A model generated the notes under the pieces. The model ran no database searches. It had not been told where the DNA came from and saw nothing but the letters and a program-made list of their open reading frames with translations. From Chlamydomonas sphaeroides (lineage: Eukaryota > Chlorophyta > Chlorophyceae > Chlamydomonadales > Chlamydomonadaceae), in contig BDDC01000057.1 of assembly GCA_001662425.1 (NCBI GenBank), forward strand, positions 72,405-136,404: 64,000 bases of DNA, read 5' to 3'. Positions within the stretch are counted from its first letter, which is position 1. Every line of letters begins with the position of its first letter. Positions 32,394 to 45,100 of this stretch are shown piece by piece. Position numbers and translations under genes: made by a program.

Positions 32394-33394
32394 GCGCGGC
32401 AGAAGCGCCGCCGTGCTAGCGATGGAGCTCGGCCCGCGCTCGCCGTGCAGCCGAGCCATTGTATTTCATGATAGAGGTCTCTTATGTCCGGCGTGTAATG
32501 TTGATGGAGGCGGGCTTGCGCTTTCCTGACGTTTGACACGTCGACATGCTGCGATGACATGAATGTCCGCGGGGACGACTGTGCTTGACGTCGTTGCTGG
32601 GGTGCTATCAACATAGACGGTGTCCATATAGTATAGGAACCCTCGGGGAGCGCGGGCGCGGCCATCTGGTGTCTTGCAAGGCACGAAGGTGGCGCTGCCC
32701 TCCTACAGCTAACCCCAGCGCACGCCACCATAGAAGCACATCCCAAACATATGCAGCTACCTATATCTCAAAGCGCGTGGCAAGTGTCGGAGTCCCCTAA
32801 GAGTTATAAGCTGCACAGTCGAAAGTGGCTCACAATAGGGCAGGGCGGCAGGCCACCTGTACATCTATCTTGTAAAACCCATAAGCGGCAAGCTGTATGT
32901 TGCCATCGCCCAATGGAGCTCCCAAAATCAGGAGGTCCAAGATGGGGAGCTGGGGCCTGACCCCTCCTGTAACAATCCGTTCAGCAATAGGCCTCTGGAT
33001 GCTGAGGGCGCGATTCGCCCCGCCGTACACCTCCCGCCCTACCTGGGGGTCTTGCGCACACGCACACGAGTGTTCGCTGCTGCCGAATGATAACGGCAAG
33101 GATGGAAAGGATCCAGTTGACTGCGCAAATCACGTAGCAGCGACACTGCATATCCTCGCGCCCATCGAGCAAGGCCAACCGGGTGCAACCGCGGGGTTGC
33201 TGGGGGTTTCGGGTTTGCCCATGCCAGGTATTCCTCTGCTAGTCTAGTTGTCGCGCATCGAGTCAATAAGTGCATTGGCACACCTGCTCTCGTTCTTAGC
33301 TCACAACGCCACGCAACTTTGAACTGCCTCAATAGACAGCTGCGTTAACGTTCCTCGCTAGCGCCCGACTGCGTATTCCAAGAAAGCTGACAAC
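32394..33394. other. Intergenic, no gene seen
   Basis: About 1 kb of lower-GC sequence upstream of the BTB gene. TGTAA motifs occur at 32494 and 32968 on the plus strand. No coding signal. Confidence 0.5.
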
Positions 33395-35293
33395 ATGAGC
33401 GATACACTGCGGCGATCGATTGTGCAGAACTTTGGTGTGCGCGAAGGAAGCGACTGCATGGTGCGCTTCTACGTTGATGTCGGCCCCGCGGCGACGGCTC
33501 CCATCGGGGACGCTGCCGCCGATTCTAAGGAGCCGAGCGCCAAGCGCCGCAAGGTTTCCGGCAAGGACGGCAGCGGGCAGGACAGCATCATGCCAACAGC
33601 GGCCCCTAGCGGCCGGGCCTTCCTAGTCGACGACCTCTACGCGCACCGGGTGATCTTGTCGTTCGGCAGCCGCGCTTTGAGGCACAGCTGGGGCCCGATT
33701 GGGCTGGCAGCTCAGGCGCCGCGGCTGGACTCTCCGCTACTGGTGCCCTGCCCGAGGTGCTGGTGCCCCTGGCCAGCGAGGCGGAGCTGCCCGCCGCCCT
33801 CACCGCCATCCGCTTCATCTACACGGGCCAGTTGCCGGAGGAAGGCCAGGACTTTGAGCAGCTGCTGGCGGTCCGGCGGCAGGCCGGCTACCTGCAGGTC
33901 GCGGACTGCGTGCGTGCGTGCGATGAGGGTATGACCCGGCTGCTACTGGGGGATGGTGGCACCGCAGCCGGCGCCAGCAGCAGCAGCGTCAGCGCCGGCG
34001 CCAAGGCCCCGCCGCCCGTGCTGGCGTTCTACGGCCTTCACGAGCGGTGGCCGGGGCCGGAGGAGGAGGAGCCGGCCAGCTTCGCGGCCGTGCGCTCGGC
34101 CGCCCAGAAGCGGCTGGTGTCGCACTTTGGGGACGCCCTGGCGGTGCTGCGGTCCGCGACACTCCTGCAGCAGTGCAAGGCCCTGCCCGCGGCCGGCCTC
34201 CAGGACCTGCTGGCGTGTGACGACTTCGGCACGGACGACGAGTCCAGCGTGCTCCTGCTGCTGGCAGCATGGCGCCGTGCCAACACAGAGCGTGTGTCAC
34301 CGCACGAGCTGGCGCACCTGTGCCGGCTGGTGCGGCTGACCCACATGAGCAGCGCCTACCTGCACTACATCCTCCCGCACCTGGACTGGTTCGCCATAAG
34401 CCGGGCGGAGCATCTGCACATCGCGCGCTATGCCACTGCAACACCTTACGGCAGGCAAAGGCTTATGGACTGCTTGACGTGCCCTCACAGGTTGGCTGGG
34501 TGGCTGGGTCTGTTCGGACCAGATAGACCGGTGCTCCCTCCACCGCATGCACGAGCCATGTATGTGTGCTCATCCCTCACCCGCACTGCCAATGCCGTAC
34601 AGGCACACCTTCCTGTACGCCACTTCCTCATCCTGGTATGGCGCGCCGCGGCGCCAGGCACTGCCAACCGAGGGCCACACGTTCGCCTGGCACGTTACAG
34701 AGGACGCTGTGCGGGCCAAGCTGGAGGAGCTGGAGGAATACGCTGTGGACGAGGACATGGAGCTGTGCCCGGAGCTCCAGGTCGGCGACACGGCCATGAC
34801 CCGCGTGCTCGCCCGCGGGTTCAGCTGGAAATTGTGCCTCAAGTATGACCGGGACGCAGACAACGTTGGGCTGTTCGTGGACTGCGATCTGCCCGACGAG
34901 CTGGGGATTCTGCTGAGGACGCATGGGGTGCCGTCCACGGCTGGAGTTGCGGGCAGCGTGCTGCCGTTCGCACGGGTGACAGTACACGCGTGGGATGAGG
35001 GTGGCAGGTACGAGGCCTACCGCAATGAGTACGGCAGCCCCGACATCACGGTCGACATCGGTTCTGGCTGCGGCAACATGGAGGCGCTGCACCTGCGGCA
35101 GGTGCAGCCGCAGCCGGAGGAGCCGCGTGGCGAGCAGCAGCAGCCGGTCAGCACGCAGCGCTTCAAGGTGGCAGTGGATGCACAGCTGGCACGCTGGGCC
35201 GACTGGCTGCACGAGGGGCGCATGAACGGCGCGCTCACGTTCCTCAACACCGACGTCCTGGCTGCTGAAGCGGGCGGTGTGAAGGAGCTCTGA
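33395..35293 (+). CDS. BTB/POZ-BACK domain protein with a one-base frameshift
   Basis: Two exons, 33395-34490 and 34603-35293, intron 112 bp (CACAG|GTTGGC to GTACAG), phase 2. The N-terminal frame runs MSDTLRRSIVQNFG to DDLYAHRVILSFGSRA and then fails; the BTB core continues in the next frame as EAQLGPDWAGSSG, ALPEVLVPLASEAELPA, AIRFIYTGQLPEEGQ. The break is at the T run 33676-33678: one extra base there gives a single frame of about 595 aa with correct phase at the intron. BTB domains dimerise and often recruit CUL3; the following helices (GLQDLLACDDFGTDDES, HELAHLCRLVRLTHM) match a BACK region. The C-terminal part (HTFAWHV, RGFSWKLCLKYD, NVGLFVDCD) is a beta-rich module. Such BTB proteins are numerous in green algae. 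The shift is either a sequencing error or a real lesion. Confidence 0.82.
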
Positions 35294-36157
35294 CGACACG
35301 GCGGCAGACAGATGCGGGGCTGGCTGCTGTGGAAGTGTTTGTGGGCCGTGCGACACCTGGTCATGCTGGGCCTGGGGTCGGCGGTATGCGTGTGGCCATC
35401 TCATCGCAGCCACACGTTAGCAGGTGCACCTCCTTTGTGACCGTACCGCAAGGCATGCAGGGCTGGGAGGTGTTTGGTGCACTGTCAAGAACATGTATGT
35501 AGGGGGCGTTACGGGGATGCAAGGTGGTTGGTGGCTACCGGTATATCACGGAGCCTGGGTTACTGTGTGGCGTGGGTTAGCTGCCGTTACTCTGGCCGAG
35601 ACCTTGGTGGCGCCAGGAGGGAAGCGCGTATGTGTGTGCTGCGAAGTGGTCGCAGGTGCTGCTGGATTGTGGCTGGTGTGCCTTTCGCGCATGTGACTGT
35701 ATGATGTGATGTGTGATCCTAGATGTCTAGCTAGCGCGATGTGTCCTAGGCCGGTCAGGCATCTTGCTGGGCGGGCCCAGGTTGCAGGGCAGCATTCTGG
35801 CAGTGGGCTCTTTGCAAACGCTGCACGCACGCCCTTGTCACAGCCACATCACTAGCCCGGACTCCTCCCCTCTCAGCCACGCATAGTTCGACCCGTGCTC
35901 CGATCTGGTCATTGTGGTTACACGGTCCGACATGAGGCCACCATCCTGGCAAAGCCCAGCCGTCCGGGCGAGAATGGCAAAGTGCCAATGCTCTGGCAGC
36001 GTCGAGACGCAATGTTTGAACCCTGCAATAATGCGCCGAGCCGCCGACCTGTGGGCACATTCGGCGTGCCCAGCCGCCTGTCTGTATCACATTCCTCACA
36101 GCAGCTCACACACGCGCGCGCCGTCCCTGCACCGGCTCACGGAGCCACCCCTGCGGC
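35294..36157. other. Convergent intergenic region
   Basis: Between the BTB gene (+) and the HrpB-type helicase (-) stops. Contains the minus-strand TGTAA candidate of the helicase. No other feature was supported. Confidence 0.55.
35918..35922 (-). terminator. Candidate TGTAA polyadenylation signal of the HrpB-type gene
   Basis: TTACA on the plus strand, so TGTAA in the transcript, about 240 bases after the stop codon at 36158. The spacing fits algal 3' UTRs. Confidence 0.5.
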
Positions 36158-39100
36158 CTATCGCTTGCCCTTCTTGCCACCGCCACCCCCAGCCCCGCCC
36201 TGCCCCTTGCCCTTGCCGCCGCCGCCCCCACCACCACCGCCGCTGCCGCCCTGCCCGCCCGCGGCCTTGGCTGCCGCCTCCTTGGCTTCCTTGGCCTCCG
36301 CCTCCTTGGCCAGGGCGCGCTTGGTCAGGCGCGTCGCCTCGGCCTGTGGCCGTGCAAGCAGCGGGGCAGGGCCGAGCCACACTCTGCATTAGTCTCAACA
36401 TTCAGACCAGAGCCCCAGCCGAAGCCATGGCTCCTGAATGCCACGGCCATAGACTTCAACCCAGGCCCTTGCCTGCCGTGATTGCGGCAAGGGAATCAGC
36501 GGGTGCTAGGCAACGCCCCCAGGCACAGGTCCTAGGTGTCGCAACTAAATACAAACTCCTATGCAGCCGGTCACCGCTCGGGGCAGAGGCAAAGAGCGCG
36601 CAGCGCCGCCCCTCCCGCAGAGGGCCCTTTCTTCCTTGCCTCCATCCCAAGCACACAAGCACGGCACGCCTATCTGCACAGACGCGGCCCGCCCACGCAC
36701 CTGCAGCGGGTCCTCCGGCCACACGTGCCTCGGGTAGCGCCCCGCCAGCTCCTTGCGCACCTGGGGGCCGGGAAGGGGCGGGCGGGCGGGTGAAGCGTGC
36801 CGCACACACGCATGGGGCCAGGCGGGGCGCTCAACACGATGAGGGGCGCCGACACGGGTTCGTGCTGGCCGGGCGGCGGCGCAGCCAGCCCGCCAGCAGC
36901 GCGGGCAGCGGCAGTGCGCGAGCCTGCGCTGCGTGGGTCCATGCCGCACCCCTTCGATGGGTTCGCAGTGCAGCAGCGACGTGCCGGCCCCAGGTCCCGA
37001 CCCTCCTCCGCCCTCGCGCCGCAGCCTCCACCTCGGGGTACGAGGAGCTCCAGAAGCGGGCCAGGTCCGACGTCACCTGCGCCAGGAAGGGGCAGCGCAG
37101 GCAGCCGGGGGCCGGGGCGCCCCAGCGGGCCATGGCAGCAGCGTCAGCTCGGGCGCGCCCCTCAGAGAGCCGCTGCACGCTGCGCCTCCCGGCCAGCGGC
37201 CGATAAGCAGCCGCACGCAGCCCCCGGGCTGCTCGCGTGGGCATGGCCGGTGTTTGCAATGTGCTGCAGGGGCAGACTCCCCGCTCCCGACCCACCGCCG
37301 CCGGCCGCTGCGCGGGGCTGAGCAGCTCCAGGGTGAGGGGGATGCGGCCGCCCGCCAGCCGCGGCGTCTCGGGCAGGCCAAACACCTCCTGCGCGGGGTT
37401 GCGGCGGAGCGCAGCGCAGAGGACCGCAGGCGGACACATGACAGCATGTCCCGGTCATGATCAGAGTTGGCGCGTTGGCGTCCAGGCACTTACTTCAACG
37501 TGCGGTTGGCAGCTCCCCTGGCACCCGATGATGGCCGCAGAGCTGCCAGGCCAAGCCCCCGGAGCACCGCACCCTCATGGCACAGCCGCCCACCGGCCGG
37601 GCTCCTCTAGCCACGGCCCCGCTGGCGCCTGCTGGCCAGGCGCCCTGCCCTCCTGCACCGCGCCACGCACTCAGCCCTCGCATCTTCAGTCGACCGAGTC
37701 TACGAAGTCTATCGAGCCGTATTGTCGATGAAACGGTTGGATCATCCATAAAGATATGAGAGCCGGCCGCACCTGCAGCTTGCAGCGCACCAGCGGCCGC
37801 TCGCCGCTGTAGTCCACCAGCGCCCGCGTGCCGGTGGGCAGCGTCAGGTGGCTGGGCGCCTCCGCCTCCACCACCTTCTGCAGCTCCCACGGCACCAGCG
37901 ACCTGGCGGGCCAGCAGCGGCGGCTGCGTGAAGTGCGGGCCAGCCGGCAAGGACCCGGCAGCGCGCGTCCAGCACTACAGTGCGCTGCATGCGCCATCGC
38001 AACGAGGTGCGACCACGCCCTGGTGCTTTCCTCTTCGCTGTTCTCTTTCAGGCTTTTGCCTTATCCTTTCCCTTTCCTTTTGCTTCTGTAACCTCTCTCT
38101 CTCCCTCCCGGCCAGGCCGCCTCACCGAAGTATGTCGGCCCAGGGCAGCTTGAGCATGTCGCCCTTACTGCGGCAGCCAGCCAGGCGGGGGCCCAGCCAG
38201 GAGCGGGAGCTGGCGAGAAGGCCCGCGTCCGACAGGTCGGGTAGCGAAGCCAGCTTGGCGGCCGCGGCGGAGGAGGAGGACGAGGACGCTGAGGAGGAGG
38301 AGGGAGCGGTGCCGAGCGCCTGCTCGCGCAGCCAGATGACGCGCTGCCGCCACGCCTCCAGCTCCGAGCTGAGCCCCACGCCGCGCACGCCGCCCATCTC
38401 CTTGAATCCCTGCGTACGGCCGTACGACACGGTACGACACGTCACGGCATGGCATGTGCTCCCGTACGGCAGCACGCACGCACGGCATGCGGTGCGGCAT
38501 GTTGCAGGCGTGTTGCAGGCAGCGGTGCACCCCGCATGCACGGCGCATGTACGACTGCGCCAACCCCACCCACCCTCAGCAACGCCGGCAGCGCGGCCTC
38601 GTCGCTGCTCACGGGCACCGCCGCCTGCGACAGCACCAGGCAGCCCAGCCGCCGCTGCTTGCGGGCCAGCACCGACTTGGAGCTGCTGGCCCAAAACACC
38701 ACCTCGCGCTCCTGGCGAGGGGGACAAGGGGGCGGGGCGGGGCGGGGCAGGGCGGGGCAGGTCAGGAGGAGGCGGAGGGGCGCGCTGTGTCAACGTTATG
38801 CGCCGCATCCACCAGGAGTCCACAAGATGATTAACCCGCACGGCCATGGCCCTCCATGCGTGCAACACAGCAGCCGCCCCGGCAAGACGTCCCACACACT
38901 GTACCGTACGACAAAATCGTGTGCCGTACACGGCACACAGACACACGCCACCGTACGCACCTGGATCATGTCGCGCAGGTAGCGGTCGATGGCGATGCGG
39001 TTGAGCCCCGCCGCCGAGCGCACCAGGTCGTTGGTGCCGCCGTCGCGCCGCCGCGCCACCGCCGCCGAGCCGCTGCCCCCCAGGTCGGCGATGGCCAGAT

Positions 39101-42100
39101 ACTCGCAGTTGGCCAGGCGGTCGTCCTCGCCCGGCAGCTTGACCACCTGGCCTGCGGGACGAGCGGGGGTGCGGACGTGGGTTTGGGTGCGTGCCCTGGC
39201 CCAGCCCTCGAGGGAGGGCCCAACCCAGCTGGGGGCGCTGTTGCCGCACAGGAGTCCGGCCTCGTCGCATGTCCATGCCGGCCTATCGGCGCCAGGGCCA
39301 TCGCAACCCTCGAGCTGGGCACAGACCTCTAGCTGCCCGCGCTTCGTGCCTCCAACCTCCATCCTCACGATAAGCACAGGCGACACCATGGGCACCCAGG
39401 GACAGCGCTATGCCGCCCGCTCACCCGACACCAGCTTGAACGAGGCGCGCTTGGCTGAGCCGCCCTCGCGCTCCGCCAGCCTGTCTGGGTAGGCCGCCGC
39501 CACCAGCGCCCCCACCAGCCCCTCCCGGCTCAGCTGCTCCCGCCACGCCGCATCAAACGACCGCGACGGCGCCGCCGTCGCCGCGGCGTCGCCGCCACCC
39601 ATGTCTGTGTCGCCATCGTCGGCGCCGCTGGCCTCCGGCGAGTCGTCCGACTCGAGCGCCGACGCGCCGACCGCCGCCACAGCCGCCGCCACCGCGGCCT
39701 CGTCCTCCTCGTCCGCGGAGCGGCCGCGGCTGGCGGCGGCGGCGGCGGCGCTGGCGGCAGCGGTGCGGCGCTGCTCGGCCGCCACCGCGGCGGTGGCCAT
39801 GGCCGCCATGGAGCGCGAGCTCTGCAGCACCCGGCTGGCGGCGGCCCGGTCCAGGGCGGCGTCTGCAGGAGGTTGGTCGGCAGCGGGTGTCGGCGGTAGG
39901 TGACTATCAACGGGCTGAGGGCTGCCCCCAATTCAGGGCCATGCCTCTGCGTCCACCTTGGGTGCACATCACGGCCGCTTCGGCCCGCGCGCAGCGGTTG
40001 CGTTGCAGCAAACGCTCCCCGCTGTGACCTCCACACACGCACGCAGCCACCCCGAGCCCCTCCCGCACGCACCGCCGTCCGCCAGCGCCTGCAGCCGCAG
40101 CATGACGTCAGCGCTGCGGCCTCCGGGTCCGCCCGTCCCTCGAAGCAGGTCCTTCTCCTGGCCCAGCGCCGCCGCCACCACCGCCGCCAGCTCCACCGTG
40201 CCCAGCGCCGCGCCACGAAGCACCGCCTGTCGGGGTCACGTGGCGTGGCGTGAGGAGGGGCGAAGCGAGGCGTGGGAAGGGACTTGGCGCGGATGCCCTA
40301 GGGCTGCCTCTGCTTGCGAATTGTGCTTAGATAGGCTGCAGCGTCGTGCTGTTGCTGCTGCCGCCAGTGCCCGCTGCCGACGACGGGTCAGAGAGGGCAG
40401 CGGCCTCAGAGGTGGCTTTAGCGCACGGGCGCGGCTGCTGTGCAAGCGCTCCCTGCAGCCCCACCTGGCCCCAGCGGGGGTGCACGCCCAGGCGGGCCAG
40501 CAGGCGGCCGTGGCGCGTGGGGCGGCCTGTGTTGGGCTCAATGGCGCCCAGGTCCTGCGCGGCGGGTCGGAGGGCAACAGGCGCACGGTGAGGGGCGGGC
40601 GAGGACTGGGGGCAAGCGAGCTGCGGCAACGGCACGAGCGCCCTGCTGCGCTGGTGCCATGGAGGTCACACCGAGGGTGGCACGGGGTGTAGCTTTGGTT
40701 GTGCGCTATCAAGCGCAGGTCTTTACCCGTGTCTTGCCCCTGGCCCCACCTCGAGCAGCTCCCGGGCTGCCTCCACAAGCTCCTCGGGCGGGGGGTCCAG
40801 CCAGGGCAGGCCCTGCCCTCCCACGTCGCCCCATAGAGCCAGGTCTAGGACCTGGGTGGCGGGCAGGGAGGGATGTTGCCGAGGGTAAAGCGTATTACCA
40901 CACGCGCGCGTTCTCCTGTGCCAGAGGCCCGGGCCCCTTCCCTACAGCGCCCGCACAACCCATCACCGTCGTTGGCGATGTCGTCGGGTAGGGGAAGGCT
41001 AGCAAGCCCAAGATCCAAATGACCCTCAGCCCGGCACTACGCAGCTTCTCTCCCGCCCCTCCTCCCCGGCCCCCACCGTGGGTGCCAGGTCCGACGACGC
41101 AATCTCCGGCTCCGACACCGCATCCGGCAGCGGGTCGCGCTCGTCCCACAGCCGGTAGCAGCGGCCCGGCGCGGTGCGGCCCGCGCGGCCGCGGCGCTGC
41201 TCCGCCGAGGCCTCCGAGATGCGGACCTGCAGGGGCCCGTGGGAAAAGAGGACACGCGGGCGGCGGCACAGGGAGGGGGTTTCAGCGGGAGCGGGCAGCG
41301 CCGACGGCCGTGAGGGCGAGGTTCGCTGGCTGCAGAGCGGAACGAGGCCGGAGGCCGGGGCGTGTCGGGGTTGGCACCTGCCTCACCGCCGCCTGCCTCA
41401 CCGCCGCCTGCCTCACCGCCGCCTGCCTCGCCGCCGCCTGCCTCACCGCCGTCTGCCTCACCGCCGCCTGCCTCACCGCCGTCTGCCACACCGCCGCCTG
41501 CAGCCTGCCACCTCACCCCACCCCAGCCCCCAGCCCTTAACCTCCAACCGCACCGTGCCGAGCCAGTCAACCAAAACCCAGACCACATCCTCTACCTGCC
41601 ACAGCCCCGGTTCCCCCGCTGACACCGCACCGTGATGAGCCGGTTGACGGCAGTGTCGGGGTCGTACCGCGGCACCCGCCGCAGCCCGCAGTCCACCACC
41701 GCCGTCACGCCGTCAATGGTGACCGACGACTCGGCCAGCGGCGTGGACAGGATCACGCGCCGCCCGCTGCGGGCCCCCGGCGAGGGCCGCAGCACCTCGT
41801 CCTGGTCCTCGGGGGCCATGTTGCCGTACAGCTGCAGCACACGGGCGCCGTACTTGCGCGGCACGCCGTCGGCCTGTGGGTGGACAGGGCGGGTGGTGGG
41901 TTGGGGGCAGGCGGGCGAGAGGAGCGTCCGAGCTGGTATCGCCCTGCAGCCGGTGGCTCCGGCAGCCGGTGGCCCAACCGCCGCAGCCGCATAAGGCCCC
42001 ACGCCTCTCGTCCCTTTCACTGCTTTGCCCTCGACCAACGGCCATCAGCCCACCAGCAGCAGACGCTCGACGCCGTTGATCTCGCCCACGCCCGGCAGGA

Positions 42101-45100
42101 ACGCCAGCACGTCGCCGCCGGGGCCCTCGCGCTCGCCCTCGCGCAGCGCGCGCTCCACCGCAGCCGCCATGGCCTCCTCCAGAGAGCCGCGCTGGGAGGC
42201 TGGGGAGCAGAGCCGAGAGCGGGCGCAGGAGTCCGGGGCGGTGGTCATGCGGAACTTGTGTACGCTCATCGCCGACTCGTGCGCAACGTGCCGCATGAGT
42301 TGCCGGGCGTTGTCGTGCCGTGCAGCACGGTGCCATACAGCACCGTTCCGTACAAACCGTGGCCTGCAGTGCATCCGCGCCACTCACGGTCGGGTCGGCC
42401 CAGGTGGTAGGTCTTGACGGGGAAGCAGCGCCCCTCGCTGAGTACCAGGGGCGGCAGCGGCGCGCCCTCGCCGCCGCCCGCCGCGGCCGCTGCCTCCGCC
42501 ATGAGCGCCTGCAGCCGCTCGCCCAGGCCCCCTCCCAGCGTGGCTGACATGACCACCAGCCTGGGGGCGAGGGAGGGAGGGAGGGCGCGTGCGTGGCGGT
42601 AAGGGCCGGGGAGGAGTGCATAAGCGTGTTGGTCTTGAAAGGAACGTAACTGACACGCACGCGGCACGTATGCGTGCATGTCGGCGTTTGGGCTCGGACG
42701 CCCTCGCAGCGCGGGGCACATGACCAGCACCGTCGGAGGGAGGGACCGATTTGGGAAGGGGGAAGGGAACGCTATGCTTTATCCGGGCGGTGCGTAGGCC
42801 TCGCTCGGTCACTGCCACGCGGCTAACCCCGCATCTGGCTGTGGCACCGGTAGGGCTGTGGTACCGGTAGCATCGGCCGGCCGCCCTATCGACCGCCGCC
42901 GCCTTACTTGTTCCGCACACCCCGCCTCCGCACCTGAGCTCCGGCCGAGCCAGGCGCTGCAGGTCCAGGCACAGCGCCAGAGCCACGTCGGCGTCAAGGT
43001 TGCGCTCATGGAACTCATCGAACACGACCTGGGAGGTTGGGGGGAGGGGGTGGGGGAGAGAAGGAAGGGCGTGTTTGCACGTGGTGCGTGTGCGCTGGGT
43101 GGGCAGCAGGACGGGAGGCGCGCTCGTGTGAATGGGAGAAGCTGGGGCCCCTGGCTCCGGGTCCTTGCTCCGGCTGGATGCACACCCGTATGCATGCGGT
43201 ACCGCGGCCTCGTCCTCTCCCGCTCCCTCACCGCGCCCACTCCGCTCAGCTCGGGGTCGCTCTGCAGGCGGCGCAGCAGCACACCCTCCGTCACCACCTC
43301 GATGCGGGTCTTGGGTCCGACCTGGCGGCAGGGACGGAATTGGCATGGGATGGGGCAGCATTTGCAGGCGGGAGTGAAGCGCGGCAGCGGCAGCCGGCGC
43401 CCCGCAATCCGCTGCTCCCCGTCTCCTGACATGCAACAGCTGCATTCCTCCCTCCCTGCCTCTCCCCACGCCGCTGTGCCCCTCACCCTGCACCACGCCG
43501 CCGCCCTCCCCTTGCACCTCCCTCCCCCCTTTCCCCCTTCCCCACCTCCCCCTCCCCGTCCCACCACCACCCGCCCCCTCACCCGGCTGTCCAGGCGCAC
43601 TCGATAGCCCACAGTGGCCCCCAGCGCCTCCCTCAGGCTGGACGCCATGCGCCGCGCCGCGCCCTTGGCCGCCACACGCCGCGGCTCCAGCACCTGGCGG
43701 CCGGCGGAGGCACAGCAGCGGGTGCGGCGGCAGGGCGGTGGGACGCGCCCCTTGCCCGGCGCAGCTACCGCTGCCGCTGCAGTCCCCCGAGCCAGCAGGC
43801 AGGCTGCCACCAGGCGGTGCTGCTGGCGCTAGCAGCGCCCAGGCTGCGGCGGCAGCCCCTGCGGGTTGCAACCCCAGGGGGGGATGCTGCCCCAAAACGA
43901 GGGACGCCCTCACCAGGATGGTCTCCCCCTCCCGCAGGTAGGAGGGGTTGTGCGCCAGCATCGCCAGGGGCACCACCGTGGTCTTGCCCGCGCCGGGGGG
44001 CGCCTGTGGGCGGGCACGGGCGCGGCGGCATTGGTGGAGCCGGCGCCACAGCGTCTGGCGCTCGCTGACGACCCTCGCCGGTCGAGACGCGCCAGCATAT
44101 GTGCCGCCCCTGCCACCCGCCCGCCCGGCGCCTGCCTCGCCCCAACCTCGCCCGCACCTGCACCTGCTGCGCCAAGCCGCCGCTGGCTTCCAGACGCGAG
44201 CTGCCCGACTGCTGCGCGGCCAATGGGCGCCAGCTCGCCCCCTCCCCACAGCTTGTGACCCACGCCCGTCCCACCTGTAGCACCAGGCCGCTGCTGGCGT
44301 CCAGCCCCGTCAGCACCTCCGCCAGGCACTCCCTGCGAGCCGGAGGTTGGATGGGGCCAGCGGGCGGGCACGGCCGCACCTCACTCGCAGCACTCCCCAT
44401 CGCGACCCCCCTCCCACGCCCCAGCAGCCCAACCCATGCGCCAGCTGCCGCTGCGCCATGCACCGCGCCACGGCCGCCACCCGGCCCCAAGGTGTTGGCT
44501 GCGCTGCGCTGGCGCGGCGCGCCTCTCATGCGTGGAGCTCCCGGCTGGCGTCGCGTGGCTCCTCCACCCCTGGCCGCCACCCCCGGCCCCAGCTGAGCCC
44601 GCTGCTGCTGCGGTACCGCGGGGCTGGCGTCGTGTGACGCGCCTTGATGGTCATGCGACCAGCGCGGCGGCTGAGCCGCGCTAACAAGCCATGGCCGTGC
44701 CGGGCATGCGGGCACGATGAGCACTCCCCGGCTGGCCATCCGACCGGCGGTACCGTCGACAGGGAGCTGGGCGGCATACGGTATCCCCCATGCGCAGGCT
44801 GCGCAGGCCGTGACCGCTGCAATGTGCGGAGCGGGCGGCAGGGCGGCGGTGGGTCTCACCTGATGGGCAGGCCGTCCGCCAAGCGCAGCACCTCGGGCGC
44901 CACCGCCGCCGTCGCCGCCTCCGCGGACGCGGCGCCCGTCACGACGGCCGCCCGCTGCCGCCGGCGCGGAGGGGCACCAGGCATGGACCCGGCCAGGGGC
45001 CAGGGGCTGCAGGCCGTGGCGCCGTTGCTGACGGGGACAGCTGCCGCCACGCCGCTGGCGAGGGCGCAGGTCCGGGGTGCAAGCGCCGGGCGGCGGCAGG

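Noticed and set aside
31544..32746. 400-codon minus-strand frame
   Set aside because: Composition is that of random GC-rich translation, with no motif, no repeat and no splice partners; it opposes the more protein-like small plus ORF.
41381..41500. CRISPR-like array
   Set aside because: Contiguous 15-bp units without spacers, inside an intron; a simple minisatellite.
42384..44249. 621-codon minus frame as a single-exon gene
   Set aside because: It runs through several helicase introns; the conserved motifs appear only when the introns are removed and other frames are used.
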